From the NCBI GenBank assembly GCA_015698045.1, contig BLAL01000178.1, forward strand, positions 620,001-684,000: DNA of 64,000 nt, written 5' to 3'. The notes beneath the pieces were generated by a model. The model ran no database searches and was not told the DNA's origin. It saw only the letters and a program-made list of their open reading frames with translations. This document shows positions 10,693 through 22,568 of the stretch, one piece after another (within the stretch, counting starts at the first letter, position 1; the number at the start of each line of letters is the position of its first letter). Both the position numbers and the translations under genes were made by a program. This DNA comes from Rhizophagus clarus. Taxonomy: Eukaryota > Glomeromycota > Glomeromycetes > Glomerales > Glomeraceae.

Positions 10693-13600
10693 ATGACGAT
10701 TCGTCGATTAAATGACTCTGCCATTCGCAAGCTTCGCGCTTCTTTTATTTCAACTGTAGCCCAGTGTGTTGTTGAACTTGCTCAGAATAGTAAGAACTTT
10801 ACGTGTATGTTGCATTATCCTTAAAAAATCTTATCTTTGTAATGAATTTTATCATAGGTCTTGACGCATTAGCTACAAATATAGAAATTCATGTTGATAT
10901 GATGAAATTTTTTATTCAGATTATTGATAATGGGACAGGAATTACTCCGGATGATATGGAAAAAATTGGTCAACGATATGGTATTTTTTATTTTGATTTG
11001 ATCCTTTTATCTAACTTCAAATTATATCAATTTCTTAAAAAATTTGTTTAATATTTATAGCCACTTCAAAATGTCATACATTGGAAGATTTGGCACACGT
11101 AACTACTTATGGTTTTCGCGGAGAAGGTTTAAACTTTAAAATGATATTATTTTATTAATAGAATTTCTTTCTGCACTTTTTTGATCATTTATATAAATTT
11201 CTTCTTTCTTCTAAATAAATTAAAGCTTTGGCTACATTGGCTGAAATATCCACTCTGGAAATAATAAGTAAACATCCTAATTGCTATGACACGTATTGTA
11301 CGATTTTAAAGGTTTGACATTATATATTAGTTTCTGAATAAAGCTAAATATAGTTGCAACGTGTTAATGATTTTATCCATTTATTTAGGGTGGAAAACGT
11401 CTTCAATGTGGACCGACACGAAGTAGTAAGCGCAAAAAACCTGGGACTATAATAATAATACGTGATTTATTTTATACGGTATATTCCTTTAATGATCCAT
11501 AAAAAGTTGAAAGTTTCATTTGTTGCTTGATTAGTAATAGTTTTATTTGATATTTTAGTATCCTGTTCGTCGTAAGTATATATCAGAGAACGCCTTCACC
11601 AATGAGCTCGAAAATGTTAAGAAATCGATAGAATCTCTAGCGTTAGTTCATCCTCAAGTGACTTTCACTTTAGTTGACGCGTCAAATGATATTAAAATTG
11701 TTACTACAAGAAGGGTAAAAATATCATCTATTAATGAACCAATAATATGAAAGGTATATATTAATTTTAAATGTTTATTTAGACTGCAACTAGCATTTCG
11801 ACTTTTCGACAACTTTTTGGATCATCTCTAGCACAGGTAATATTCTGATGATTGTTCGATTTTATAATTTTATTTATTTTCATTTTTTTCTTATAGAACC
11901 TTGAATCAGTATACGCAGAGGAAGATAACATAAAGTTTGAAGGATTTTTTTCTCTTAGAGGGTTTCATACAAGGGTATATATTTTATAATTCATCAATTA
12001 TATATAAATATTTATTTGCTTAAATTAATATTCTAATTTTAATTTATTTATACGTAGCAACATCAGTATTTTTGTAAATATTAGTGGTTTTGTGACATGA
12101 TCACTTTATTACGTATCTTCAAATTTTAATCTTTCTTATATTATAGACGTCAATAAATTGCTGATAAGTTGTAATAAAATATATAAATTGATTGATGAGA
12201 TATTTAACCAAAGTAGTTTTGGAAAAAAGGTTACTAATAAATGAAAATTTCTGTTTATTAATTTTTCATTATTACCATTATTTTAAAAAAATTCTTTTTT
12301 TTTAGAATTATGAAGGATTGCCTTTGGAATCTAGATCAGAGTATTTAAAATATAGTTGGTATTTCCTTAATATATTTTGATTAAATTATTCTGAAAGTAA
12401 TTCATTTATTCAATCTTTTCTATATAGAAAAAAGTTTCATGACAAGGTACCCGGAAAAATATCCAATATTCTTTATTCATCTCACTTGCCCAGCAACCAT
12501 TTATGATAAATGTTTGGATCCAGCAAAAAGTATGATAGAATTTGAGGTTAGTTTTATCCTATTGAACCTCATTTTAACTGAAACTTATAAGCTAAAATTA
12601 TTTAATTTTTTCAGGATTGGTCCAAAATTTTAAACCTTTTGTCTGCACTAGTATCACAATTTCTGTTACATCATGGGTTTTTATTACGTGAGACTGAGAC
12701 AATACTAAGTTTAGACACTTCCATGTCGATAATTGATAAGGAACAGACTAGTTATAAGCATGATTTGTCGTTATCTTTTGAAAATGTATTACATATCAAG
12801 AGTGGAGGCCGGAAACAATATACATTTCAAGATAAAGAATTGAAAGGTGGTTCGTTTAATGATAGGCGCTACGATAATCTTACCGAACATAACAAAGACT
12901 CAGAGAATAATTTTAACATGAATGATACAAGTACAGATTTAAATTCCAAAAAGTTGAATTCACATCTAAAAGCTAAAGTAGATCGAAGTAAACTTAGAAC
13001 ATCGAGATTTCAAGAAGGAACTAATGATTCAAGAGCGGTTTCATGGGCAAAGGAAACTTTTGAAGTAATTTTAAGCGATGGTTTTTCAACTTTTCTAACT
13101 TTTCTTCAATTATCATTTTTATTCACCTTTTATTATAAACTAGAAATGGACCAATCCTGTTTTTGAAAGTGCGGAAGTTCCAATTCCTTTGCTTAAAGCA
13201 ATAACAACAAACAATAAAACTTCTTCAGTCACTAGCAATTTCTTTTCACGCAATTATTCAATGCACTCAAATACTTCGGAGCATCGTTTCAGTAAAAAGG
13301 ACATTGAGCAAGCTAAAGTTATCGGTCAGCTTGATAATAAATTTATTGTTTGCAAGTTACCTTGTACGCAATATATTGATCAGGGTATAGAAGAGAAGCG
13401 TAACATTTTGGTCCTTGTTGATCAACACGCAGCTGATGAGCGTGTACGTATCGAAATGTTACTAAAAGAATTTTGTGAATTCAAACTCAAACAATCGGAT
13501 CGAATGGACATTGAAGATAACAGCGTACTACAGCCATCTAATTCATTTGTCGAAACAATTCAACTTAAACCATCAAATAAGATAATATTAACATTTAGGG

Positions 13601-14402
13601 AGACACAGGTCATCGAGAGATTTGAGAGCAATTTTAATAGATGGGGGATATTTTTCAGTACTAAACCGGATAGCGCATCTAATATGTCAACTTCTTTTGT
13701 TTCACCACATTTTGTCTCTTCAAAGGGAGGTGATCATATTCCTCTTTATGTAACTCATCTTCCAAAAATGATTGCTGATCGATGTGCGTTAGATACAAGA
13801 ATAACGCAAGAAATTGTCCGTCAGCATCTATATTGGCTAGAAGAAACAGGTGGTGTTGGTACCGATTTTAACGCAAATGAAGATATTGATGAATCTAGAG
13901 AATGGAGGATAATGATAAGGAAATGTCCAAGAGGAATTATTGATATATTAAACTCTAAAGCCTGTAGAGGTAATTTATATAATTTATCAATCGAAATCGA
14001 TTGTTATATAGCATTAACTCATTTATGGGATTAATAGGTGCAATTAAGTTTAATGATAAGCTCTCGTTACAGCAATGTGAAGAATTGATAGCAAAACTTG
14101 CGGAGTGTGTTTTCCCGTTTCAATGCGCGCACGGAAGGTAAATTTGAAAAAAAACTTTTTTCTTCCCTAAATCTTTATATTTAGACGTTAATCACATTTT
14201 TAGACCATCGATGATTCCGGTTTTGTATTTAAATGATGCTCCAAAGCACAATCCAGTCTACAGAAATTCAGCGCAATTAGGTAGCTATGTTCGGAGAAAT
14301 ATTGGAATAAGATCTCTTACAAGTATCAATCAAACCGATAGGAATGGATCATCAAGTAGTTGGAAACTTCGAAAGATAGATTTTGAACGATTTCGATTGT
14401 AA
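10693..14402 (+). CDS. MLH3: DNA mismatch repair endonuclease MLH3
   Basis: MutL homologue that pairs with MLH1 in mismatch repair and meiotic crossover resolution. Sixteen exons: 10693-10789, 10858-10980, 11061-11126, 11226-11311, 11389-11478, 11559-11714, 11783-11836, 11897-11974, 12058-12073, 12147-12229, 12306-12354, 12428-12546, 12615-13064, 13144-13969, 14038-14137 and 14204-14402. Phases agree throughout, giving 863 aa. The GHKL ATPase motifs are present: ELAQNSLDA, DNGTGI and [10 protein letters not shown]. The C-terminal endonuclease motif DQHAADER is at about residues 582-589. ACRGAIKFND and [12 protein letters not shown] supply further metal-site residues, as expected for an active nuclease. 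The linker between ATPase and nuclease domains is short for MLH3 (human protein 1453 aa). Exon 9 is only 16 nt. Confidence 0.95.
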
Positions 14403-14941
14403 ATTAGGTTCTTAGACTAATTTATTTTTTGTATCTAATGTTAATTTATAATTATGTAAATAACAATAGAATTGTATATTATCTTTTTGATCTTTTGACA
14501 TTGCATCCTTCGAAACATACCATTATGTCTAATTTTATTGAAAATAAATAAGATACGAGAATATCAAACAACTGAAGTTCATGAATGTTTATAATGATTC
14601 ACAATAAAACTGAATAAATTTAATTCAATTATATTTTTATTTTATTTTTTAAATTTTATTAATTTTTTTTTTTTTTTTTTTAAGGAATAATTCAAACTTC
14701 AACTAACTTATAAATAAGACATAAATATAGTAATATTGATGAAAATGATGAAAATGGTATATACAAGTATAATTAAATAAAAAAAAAATACTAATTAAAG
14801 TAGATGAGGGAAAATTACATTGAGCTAAATTAATCTACATAGATAATTTTCGAAAGATGAATTATAATGGGTTGTGAGTTTTGTATTAAGATATAAGTAA
14901 AATGTCAATAAAATGATTGCTAAAAGCGTAGATATTTATTA
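14403..14941. other. Convergent 3' intergenic region
   Basis: 540 bp between the stop codons of MLH3 and the R-SNARE-motif gene, which face each other. It is AT-rich with T and A tracts, including a T run near 14665-14681, and holds both 3' UTRs. No ORF or RNA gene is seen. Confidence 0.6.
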
Positions 14942-15794
14942 TTACCAACCAAACCAAGATTTATTCTTTTGTGCTTGATTTTCCTTAATTTGAGTAGCTA
15001 GTTCAAGGAAAGCATTAGAGCTATTACTTAATTCTTCAGTTTTTTGACCGATATTATCAAGTTTTTCTTGACGTTCATTGAGAGCAACTCCAACTTCGGC
15101 CATAATATTTTGTGTCGATTGAGGATTTTGAGATGAACCATTTGTAATTTCAACATCTTTATTTTCCAATAATTGCTCCCGTTCACTAATAGCTGCCTCT
15201 CTACTTTGATTTTCCGCATCCCAATCTGGATCCATATCAGGATAAATACGTCTATCAAGGTTATCGAATTCTTCCTTAAGTTTTCCGACGAGTAGGCTTG
15301 ATGTACGTGTAATAAACATTTTCATATTGACGAGATTACTCAAGGAACCTGTTCTTTTTTTTGCAGCAGTAGGTTCTGGAGTATTTTTTTTATCTTCATC
15401 TACCTTCTTATTTTCAGCAATGGACCTTTCAATATCCACAGTATTCTCTGTAATTTTATCATTAGCAATATTATCATCAGCAACGGCATTATTCTCAACT
15501 TGTTGTTCCTCTTGCACTTGGTCTTTAGAATTCGAAGTAGCGACCTCCTCTTGATCTGGAGTTGTGCCATTTTCTGGAGAACCTTTAATCATGTTTCCAA
15601 GTTTCTTAAAAATATTAGAATTTTGAGGAGGAGAAATCGGTGAAATAGTAGGTTCAGGAGTTTTGGCTCTTATATCACTTGGAGAAGCAACAAGTTGAGG
15701 AGATGTACTTCTCGAGGGAACTTGTATGGTTAACTGGGAGGCTATTTAATTTTTCAAATTAAAAAAAAAAAAAAATAAAAAAAATAAATAAATA

Positions 15795-15827
<33 letters not shown>

Positions 15828-16134
15828 AGGAAAGAAACTTACATTTTTCTTCATTTTTTTGTTCTTTAATTGTCGAGTCTTCAATATTATTATTGGGGAT
15901 ATCATCTACTTTTACCTCGGGAGGTTTATTTATTTCTTGTGAATTTTGGTCTTTTTCATCTAATTTTTCATTATTAGGAGTAGGAGGAGGAGACGAACTT
16001 GTAGACATGTTGTCTTTATGTTCTTTATCTTTTGATGGCTTTTCAGTAAAATTATTTTTTGATGGCTTACGAATAATTTTAAATCTAAAAAATTCACTTT
16101 CAATCTTTTCAATCTCATCAGGATTTACAGCCAT
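14942..16134 (-). CDS. Soluble R-SNARE-motif protein (tomosyn/amisyn-like C terminus)
   Basis: Two exons, 16134-15843 and 15741-14942, in phase, 363 aa. The intron (101 nt) is almost pure A/T homopolymer. The first 200 residues are low complexity: Pro/Ser/Thr-rich, then Glu/Lys/Asp-rich and probably disordered. The last 60 residues form an amphipathic helix resembling an R-SNARE motif. Around LNERQEKLDNI the Arg at about residue 321 aligns with the zero-layer Arg of VAMP (LERDQKL), followed by heptad hydrophobics up to LATQIKENQ. It ends in SWFGW with no transmembrane anchor and no CAAX box. Tomosyn, Sro7-like proteins and amisyn have such soluble SNARE motifs that modulate fusion, but there is no WD40 or PH domain here. 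Role inferred: regulator or decoy of SNARE assembly. Confidence 0.6.
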
Positions 16135-16628
16135 GCTACTTAATATTTATTTATTAAATAAAAAAAATTTTTTTTTTTTTTTTTTTTCAAAAAGAAAAAA
16201 AAACGATTTAAGTTTTTAATGTAGCCTTAATGCAAAAAAAGTATAAGTTTGAGATTTATATTTATATGTTATGCCCTATACTTGGGAATTTTTTTTTACG
16301 AAGGGGTCAAACACAATTGCGTAACAATTCAAAATAACTAAATTAGAAGTGCAAGCCACAACAATCATTTAACAAAAGCCGAAAGAAAATTCCTTGAGTA
16401 ACAAATATGATATAATTATAAGCGAGATTAGTTTATTTGAGAATTAAGAATTAACCAAATAGCAATTTTATTATAAAAAAAAAAAAAAATATATATATAT
16501 TTTCGTATTCTAAATTACACAACATGCCCAAGCATTTCCACATAACTATACAATAGGTTGAAATAAAATAGAAGCATTCCTTTTTTTGAATATTTCATTG
16601 TGTTAAAATATGACTATATACGTAAAAT
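16135..16628. other. Promoter of R-SNARE-motif gene and 3' region of Hsp90
   Basis: 494 bp of AT-rich DNA between two genes on the minus strand. It holds T and A runs, and a run of AT dinucleotides near 16489-16500. No further feature is seen. Confidence 0.5.
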
Positions 16629-19051
16629 TTAATCAACTTCTTCCATTTGAGAAGCTTCTGCAGCAGTAGGATCAGCAAGAGCTGGCAACTCTTCGGTATC
16701 CATTTCTTCGGTTTCGTCACCGCCGATATCAAGACCGAGTTTAATCATCTTGAAGATTCTTCCAGCGAAAGATGATGGTTCGTCCAAGGTGAAACCAGAT
16801 TGCAAAAGCGAAGTTTCAAAAAGTAACCATGTAAGATCTTTTACTGTCTTATCATTTTTATCAGCTTCCACTTTACTCTTGAGAGATTTAATAATTGGAT
16901 GATGTGGATTAATTTCCATGATTTTTTTGGACGCCATATAAGAAGCCATGCTGGAGTCTCTTAAAGCTTGTGCTTTCATGATACGTTCAAAGTTGGCTGA
17001 CCAACCATATTGACCTGTAACGAGTACACAAGGTGATTCTGAGATACGATTTGAAACAAGAACCTATATAATTCAACAGATTTAAATTTTTGTTAAATAA
17101 AAATGAAATAATAATAAAATAATTCGCAAAACAAAATATAAAGAGATATTACCTTTTCGACTTTTTCTCCAAGAATTTCTTTAATTTGTTTACATAAGTC
17201 ATCGAATTGTTTAGCTTCTTCTTCGCGTTTCTTTTTTTCTTCTTCATCCTCATCAAGTTCAAGACCTTCTTTCGTAATGCAAACCAATTTCTTGCCATCG
17301 TATTCTTTGAGTTGTGATACAGAATATTCATCAATAGGATCGGTCATAAGCAAGACCTCATAACCTCTCTTCTTGAGTACTTCAACGAAAGGTGAATTCT
17401 CTACGGCTTGGCGATTTTCACCAGTAATGTAATAAATGTCCTTTTGTTTTTCTGGCATGCGCGTAACGTAATCTTTTAGAGAAGTCACTTCATCACCAGA
17501 TTTTGTTGAATAATAACGAAGGAATTCTGCTAATTTGGCGCGATTGGTGGAGTCTTCATGGATGCCGAGTTTAATATTCTTGGCAAAAGCTTCGTAGAAC
17601 TTATTAAAGTTGTCTTTATCTTCCGCAATTTCTGAGAAGAGCTCCATACATTTCTTCACTATATTCTTACGAATAACTTTGAGAATCTTATTTTGTTGAA
17701 GCATTTCACGAGAAATGTTGAGAGGTAAATCTTCAGAATCCACGATACCCTTTACGAAATTAAGGTATTCTGGAATCAAGTCTTCACAGTCATCCATAAT
17801 GAAGACACGACGGACGTATAATTTGATGTTATTGCGTTTCTTCTTTGTCTCGAATAGATCGAAAGGAGCACGTCGAGGAACAAAAAGAATTGCACGGAAT
17901 TCAAGTTGACCTTCAACGGAAAAGTGTTTGACAGCTAAATGATCCTCCCAATCGTTGGTAAGTGACTTGTAGAATGAAGCATATTCTTCATTTGTGATAT
18001 CATCAGGATTACGAGTCCAAATTGGTTTGGTTTTGTTAAGTTCTTCGGTTTCCTTGGTTTTTTCTTTGATTTTCTTCTTCTTTTTTTCTTTCTTTTCTTC
18101 TTCGTCCTCCACTTCCTCAATCTTAGCTTTTTGTTCATCTTCCTCACCTTCCTTGACTTCCTTCTCTTCGCCCTCATCCTCATCTTCAACTTCTTTCTCT
18201 ACTTCTTTTTCAACTACAAGCTGAATTGGATAACCAATAAATTCAGAGTGTTTCTTAACGATTTCCTTGATCTTGCGTTCTTCAAGATATTCCTGCTGGT
18301 CTTCCTTCAAAAAAAGTCGAATTTCAGTTCCGCGTTCAAGAGTTGGATTAGGATCACGCGTAATGGTAAAGGAACCCCCGGCAGCCGACTCCCAAATGTA
18401 TTGTTCATCGTCGTTGTGTTTGGTGATAACTTGTACGCGATCGGCAACCAAATAGGCAGAATAGAAACCGACACCAAATTGACCAATCATAGATATATCG
18501 GCACCAGATTGTAAAGCTTCCATAAAAGCTTTAGTACCGGATCGTGCAATAGTACCAAGATTGTTTACTAAATCAGCCTAAAGTAAAAAGATTTGTAATG
18601 ATATCAAACATAAGAATCACTCATCTCTTTATATTAACATGAAAAATACAATACAATACCTTTGTCATACCAATACCAGTATCTCGAAGGGAAAGCACTT
18701 TATTTTCTTTATCGGGGACAATTCTGATATATAAGTCACGTCCAGTATCAAGTTTAGAAGGATCAGTAAGTGATTCATAACGGATCTTATCCAACGCATC
18801 GGAAGCGTTAGAGATTAGTTCCCGAAGAAAAATTCTATTTAAAAACGCGTGATGTTAAGTATAATTAGATACGGTTTTTTACATAAATTTCTCTATTTGC
18901 TTTTTTTTATTCTTTTTTTTTTAAAACAAAAGTTTTGCTTGAAAAGAAAAACATTTGATACTCACTCTTTATTTGAATAAAATGTATTGATAATAATTGA
19001 CATAAGCTGAGAGATCTCAGCTTGAAAAGCAAATTGTTCAACTTCAGCCAT
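16629..19051 (-). CDS. HSP90: Cytosolic heat shock protein Hsp90
   Basis: ATP-dependent molecular chaperone. Four exons: 19051-18966, 18834-18660, 18577-17153 and 17063-16629, in phase, 706 aa, a normal length (yeast Hsp82 709 aa). The GHKL ATPase residues are present: Glu34 in [12 protein letters not shown], Asp80 in RDTGIGM, and the lid motif [16 protein letters not shown] charged Glu/Lys linker runs roughly from residue 210 to 275. The middle-domain signature [14 protein letters not shown] follows. The protein ends in MEEVD, the docking site for TPR co-chaperones, so it is the cytosolic rather than the ER or mitochondrial form. Long ORFs on the opposite strand in the linker are by-products of its purine-rich codons. 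Confidence 0.98.
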
Positions 19052-19304
19052 TTTTAATGGACGGTATGTGTGTGTTCGTTAGAATACGTAAAATTATATA
19101 TTTTTTTTTTTTTTGAAAAAGTATTTACAACCGAAAATCGTTACAGAAAAAAAAAAAAAAATCCTGTTGAGGGGATCCTTTTATAAAGATATACAAATGA
19201 TTTCGTGGCCTTACAAACTTTCTATGATGTTCTATGTGACAACTGATCAAATGTCGTACGCACATGAATTTGGCCTTAAAAAAGTAAATCATCAACACAA
19301 TTTG

Positions 19305-19317
19305 GAAGGTTCTAGCA
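19305..19317. promoter_or_regulatory. Candidate heat shock element upstream of Hsp90
   Basis: GAAGGTTCTAGCA reads as GAA-nn-TTC-nn-GCA: two perfect inverted HSF pentamers and a third with one mismatch. It lies about 254 bp upstream of the Hsp90 start codon. Short motifs like this arise by chance, so support comes mainly from the position. Confidence 0.35.
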
Positions 19318-19391
19318 ATTTGGAGAGAAAACTACGAAAAAAATTTCAACGTCACGGAAATCATACGCCGACAAATAAATTGTCAAAGTGA

Positions 19392-21156
19392 AACATTAGA
19401 AATGAGTAAGAATATTAGTACAATAAAAATGAGCAACGATGCATATAAGTATTTACTTTCTTGCAAATTTATTTTTAAATTTGAATGTAATGTAATGAAT
19501 GTAATATAAATAACATAAATGAATTTGGTTAGTCATCATAGGTATATTTAATTAGCATAAGAAAAAAACTAGGAAAATTTTAATACAATATACGTATTGA
19601 TCAACTGTGTAACCTTGTGGCCTATGACATAGGTAGATTATCCCAAGAAAGGCATTCCGCCTAACTCTTACCGAAGCTGACCAAAGTTAAGTATTTTTTG
19701 CGTTAACGATATCCTACGTCCATATGGTATAGCCCTTTGGCCGACGCTTGGAATAGAGTCTACGGGTAAACCGCTATGACTCGTTACATGCTCGTAACGG
19801 CTCTTAGTTGCCTCAGCCTGAGCCTCTTATCCAGAATATTATGTTGTGGCACAAAAAAAAATTCGCAATTATCCAAGGAAATCGAAATTTAACGACATTT
19901 GTTCTAATCCCGGTATTTCAATAATCTTTTCTAGACATGAATTTTGAACGTTATATTGAATAATACGTAAATGGCTCTGATCCTGTCGACTGGAATATTA
20001 TAAGCTGCCTTAATTACATCAAAAGATGATGCCGATTTGATGTTCTTATAGAAAACAAGAGATTTTAAATGCATTTATAAAACTTTCAAAAAGATTATTG
20101 ATTCCTTTACAGCACATAATGGAGCAAAGAGAAAGGCAAAAAACCAGATACGTTGAAAAGGGAGAAATTGGCGAATTTTAGAAAATTGGATCATGAATAT
20201 GAAATGGTAGATAACTATGTCTTTTTCATAACGCAAGCTCATGATTAACCCATCGCTAGAAGTGTATAAAAACGTAGATACGGCAAAGTCATTAAATGCA
20301 CAGAACATGATTTCCTTTTTCCGAAATATCATGCGCAGTAAGTATATCATCCCTATTCTTCTCCTGTGATTTAACTATGCCACTTTATTATATGATTGTG
20401 TATAGTCAGCAGTCGTTTATTCTTTAGATGATCAAACCCGTATGGAGGATAAAACGGCTGCGTCAGGAGTTTGCCATGCATTTTTTTTTACGAATGTATC
20501 TATCAAATATTTATTCATCCGCTTAGAGCATTCGGATAGATAGATCTAATAGAGTATCCAAATGATATGGTATCTATCCTTCTGGATATTCGATTTAACA
20601 GATTCAGACGATAAATGACGGATTATCCACGAATTGTAATACTATGTAATCTCGTTTTATATACAAATATTTTGAATTTTTTGTGATACAATTGAAATAG
20701 GAAGTGAACAATAATATTCATTCTACATAACAAACTTACTGTTTGGTAAACCCAAATAAAATGCATAATTTTTCACCTTATACGATTTTCTGTTTTGCAA
20801 GGTTTTAGACTTAAATTTTGAAATAAGATATTACTAGTATTTACTAGTATTTACTAGTTAAATGCGCCTTAAATTTAAGGGGAGACATTTGTTATAATTA
20901 GATAAGATTCAAGCTGTTATAATTACTTTAGATGAAAAAAAAATGTAATTGAATATGATATGAATTAAATATTGTATACTTGAACTTAGCTACAATAGAT
21001 TTTGTTGGAATTTAGTAAAATAAATTTATTTAAATGACTTGAGTGTAAGCATAAGATTGTTAAAAGTTGTTAAAAGTACAAATAAATAAAAATGTTATTC
21101 TGCAATAAAAGCATCAAAGTAAACATTAGTACTAGTATAAATTTAGAACTGTTTCT
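19392..21156. other. Intergenic region with an unexplained GC-richer island
   Basis: No supportable gene between the Hsp90 promoter region and TAN1. The stretch 19600-19850 is clearly less AT-rich than its surroundings. It contains the hairpin CGTTAC-atgctc-GTAACG near 19784-19801. It resembles neither a protein gene in any frame nor a tRNA, and shows only vague likeness to 5S rRNA. Near 20832-20860 there are three copies of TATTTACTAG-type units. Confidence 0.4.
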
Positions 21157-22431
21157 TCATTTTTCCCCTTTATTCAGTTCTTCAAAAATTTTTTCTATAT
21201 TATATTTTTTTAACTTCGTGTAATCCTCAAGAACACTCATCCCACAAATATTCTGTTTGATATTTAAAGAAAAAACAATATCAATTAAAAATTAAAATAT
21301 TACACATTAAAACAAAGTTTCTTCTGAAAGCATACCATGAACACATCCACAATTATTACTAATTTTGGGTCAACAAGATTCACTTTATGCTGATCACCAA
21401 CCAATTCTGCAATCGCATTAATTAGTTCCATACGATCTATAACATTATTGTTTCTGATGTTCGGAATAATAGCATACTATTTTTTAAAAAGGAGATAGAT
21501 TGGTAAATATACTTGAGGATATCAGAAAGATAATAAATTATGAGATTATTTTACTTCAATTTGCTGATCATCTTTTAATAAATGAAATCGTGGCTTCAAT
21601 ATTTCTCCCGCCATTCTCTTGATATCATTCATGTTAGCATAACAAGTTTTCGTAATAGGAATCATCCTCATGGAAAATCTTTAATTCATTATTGAACACA
21701 AATCATTTAAATCGATATAATTACTCTCTCTCTCAAACTCAAACATCAATATGAAATTACTCACCTAGTTTTCTTTTTTCCTGTATTGTGCAAATCAATC
21801 AAAATAGAATGAACAAGTTCAATAGGATTTATTGGTGGGTTTGTCTTGATGAATACAACTAAGAAAATTATTATTAAACCTATAATAAATAATGATTTTA
21901 TTATATTAAAGAATTAACATCTTGAAAAAATTATAAATACCACAATTGGTTCCAGTTGGAATTGATACAAAACGACGTGATTTACGAGATTCTTTCATTT
22001 GAGCAATTTCTTTAGCAATTGAGCTTTCCACATCATTATCTGATCCTTCATTATCCGATCCTTCCTTATCAGATCCTTCATTAGCAGTATAAATCTTATC
22101 AGCATACTATTTCAATTAAAATTGAGACATTTGAATAATTTCAAAAAAAAAAGGAGGAGAGAAATTGTAAAATCATACCTCATTAAATAAATCATAGCAT
22201 TCGCTAACACACAAAGATTCTTTTGCTTGATTACAACTAACGAATATTCCAGATATATTAGGTCCCAAAGTTGTATTTTTTTTATTTTGTTTCCTCTTAT
22301 GCCATGACTTTACTATAAAATTATTAATAATTAAATCCAAAGGGAAAAAAGAAAAAAACATTTGAAACCCTACCTTTATGTTTTTTGTGGGTTTTACCCG
22401 AATCACTATTATCACGGTTACGTTTCGACAT
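21157..22431 (-). CDS. TAN1: THUMP-domain tRNA acetyltransferase adaptor TAN1
   Basis: TAN1 (THUMPD1) binds tRNA and helps the acetyltransferase Kre33/NAT10 make N4-acetylcytidine at C12 of tRNA-Ser and tRNA-Leu. Seven exons: 22431-22374, 22312-22179, 22106-21941, 21858-21765, 21678-21555, 21476-21336 and 21252-21157, in phase, 270 aa (yeast 289). A basic Lys/His-rich start is followed by the conserved GIFVSCNQAKE strand and an acidic Gly-Ser-Asp insert. The THUMP region runs from RRFVSIPTGTNCVVFIKT through RMIPITKTCYANM to DQHKVNLVDPKLVIIVDVF and ICGMSVL near the end. It is head to head with ORC4. Confidence 0.92.
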
Positions 22432-22568
22432 TCGTACGTGTATGAAGAGGCGGAAATAGGAGTATCTAAAAAATTCTAATAATGGTCACGCATAAAAATA
22501 TCACGTGATACTATTTATGTCTGAATACTTGATACTGTATCAATCTTGACGAAGCTTTCGCACTTAAA
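22432..22568. promoter_or_regulatory. Bidirectional promoter region, TAN1 / ORC4
   Basis: 137 bp between divergent start codons. A perfect 12 bp palindrome, TATCACGTGATA, is centred in it at 22499-22510 and contains the CACGTG core also seen between the Nudix and MLH3 genes. Confidence 0.65.

Noticed and set aside
17715..18514. Plus-strand ORFs opposite the Hsp90 gene
   Set aside because: They are the reverse of the purine-rich charged-linker codons and give low-complexity Phe/Ser or Leu strings; the Hsp90 frame explains the region fully.
19113..19391. 92-codon ORF upstream of Hsp90
   Set aside because: No recognisable domain, Lys-rich start from an A-tract, and it lies in the Hsp90 promoter region; not enough to call a gene.
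19600..19850. 5S rRNA gene
   Set aside because: Short likenesses (GAAGCT, AGTTAAGTA) exist, but the helix I pairing and the usual internal promoter boxes could not be laid out, so it is listed only as an unexplained island.
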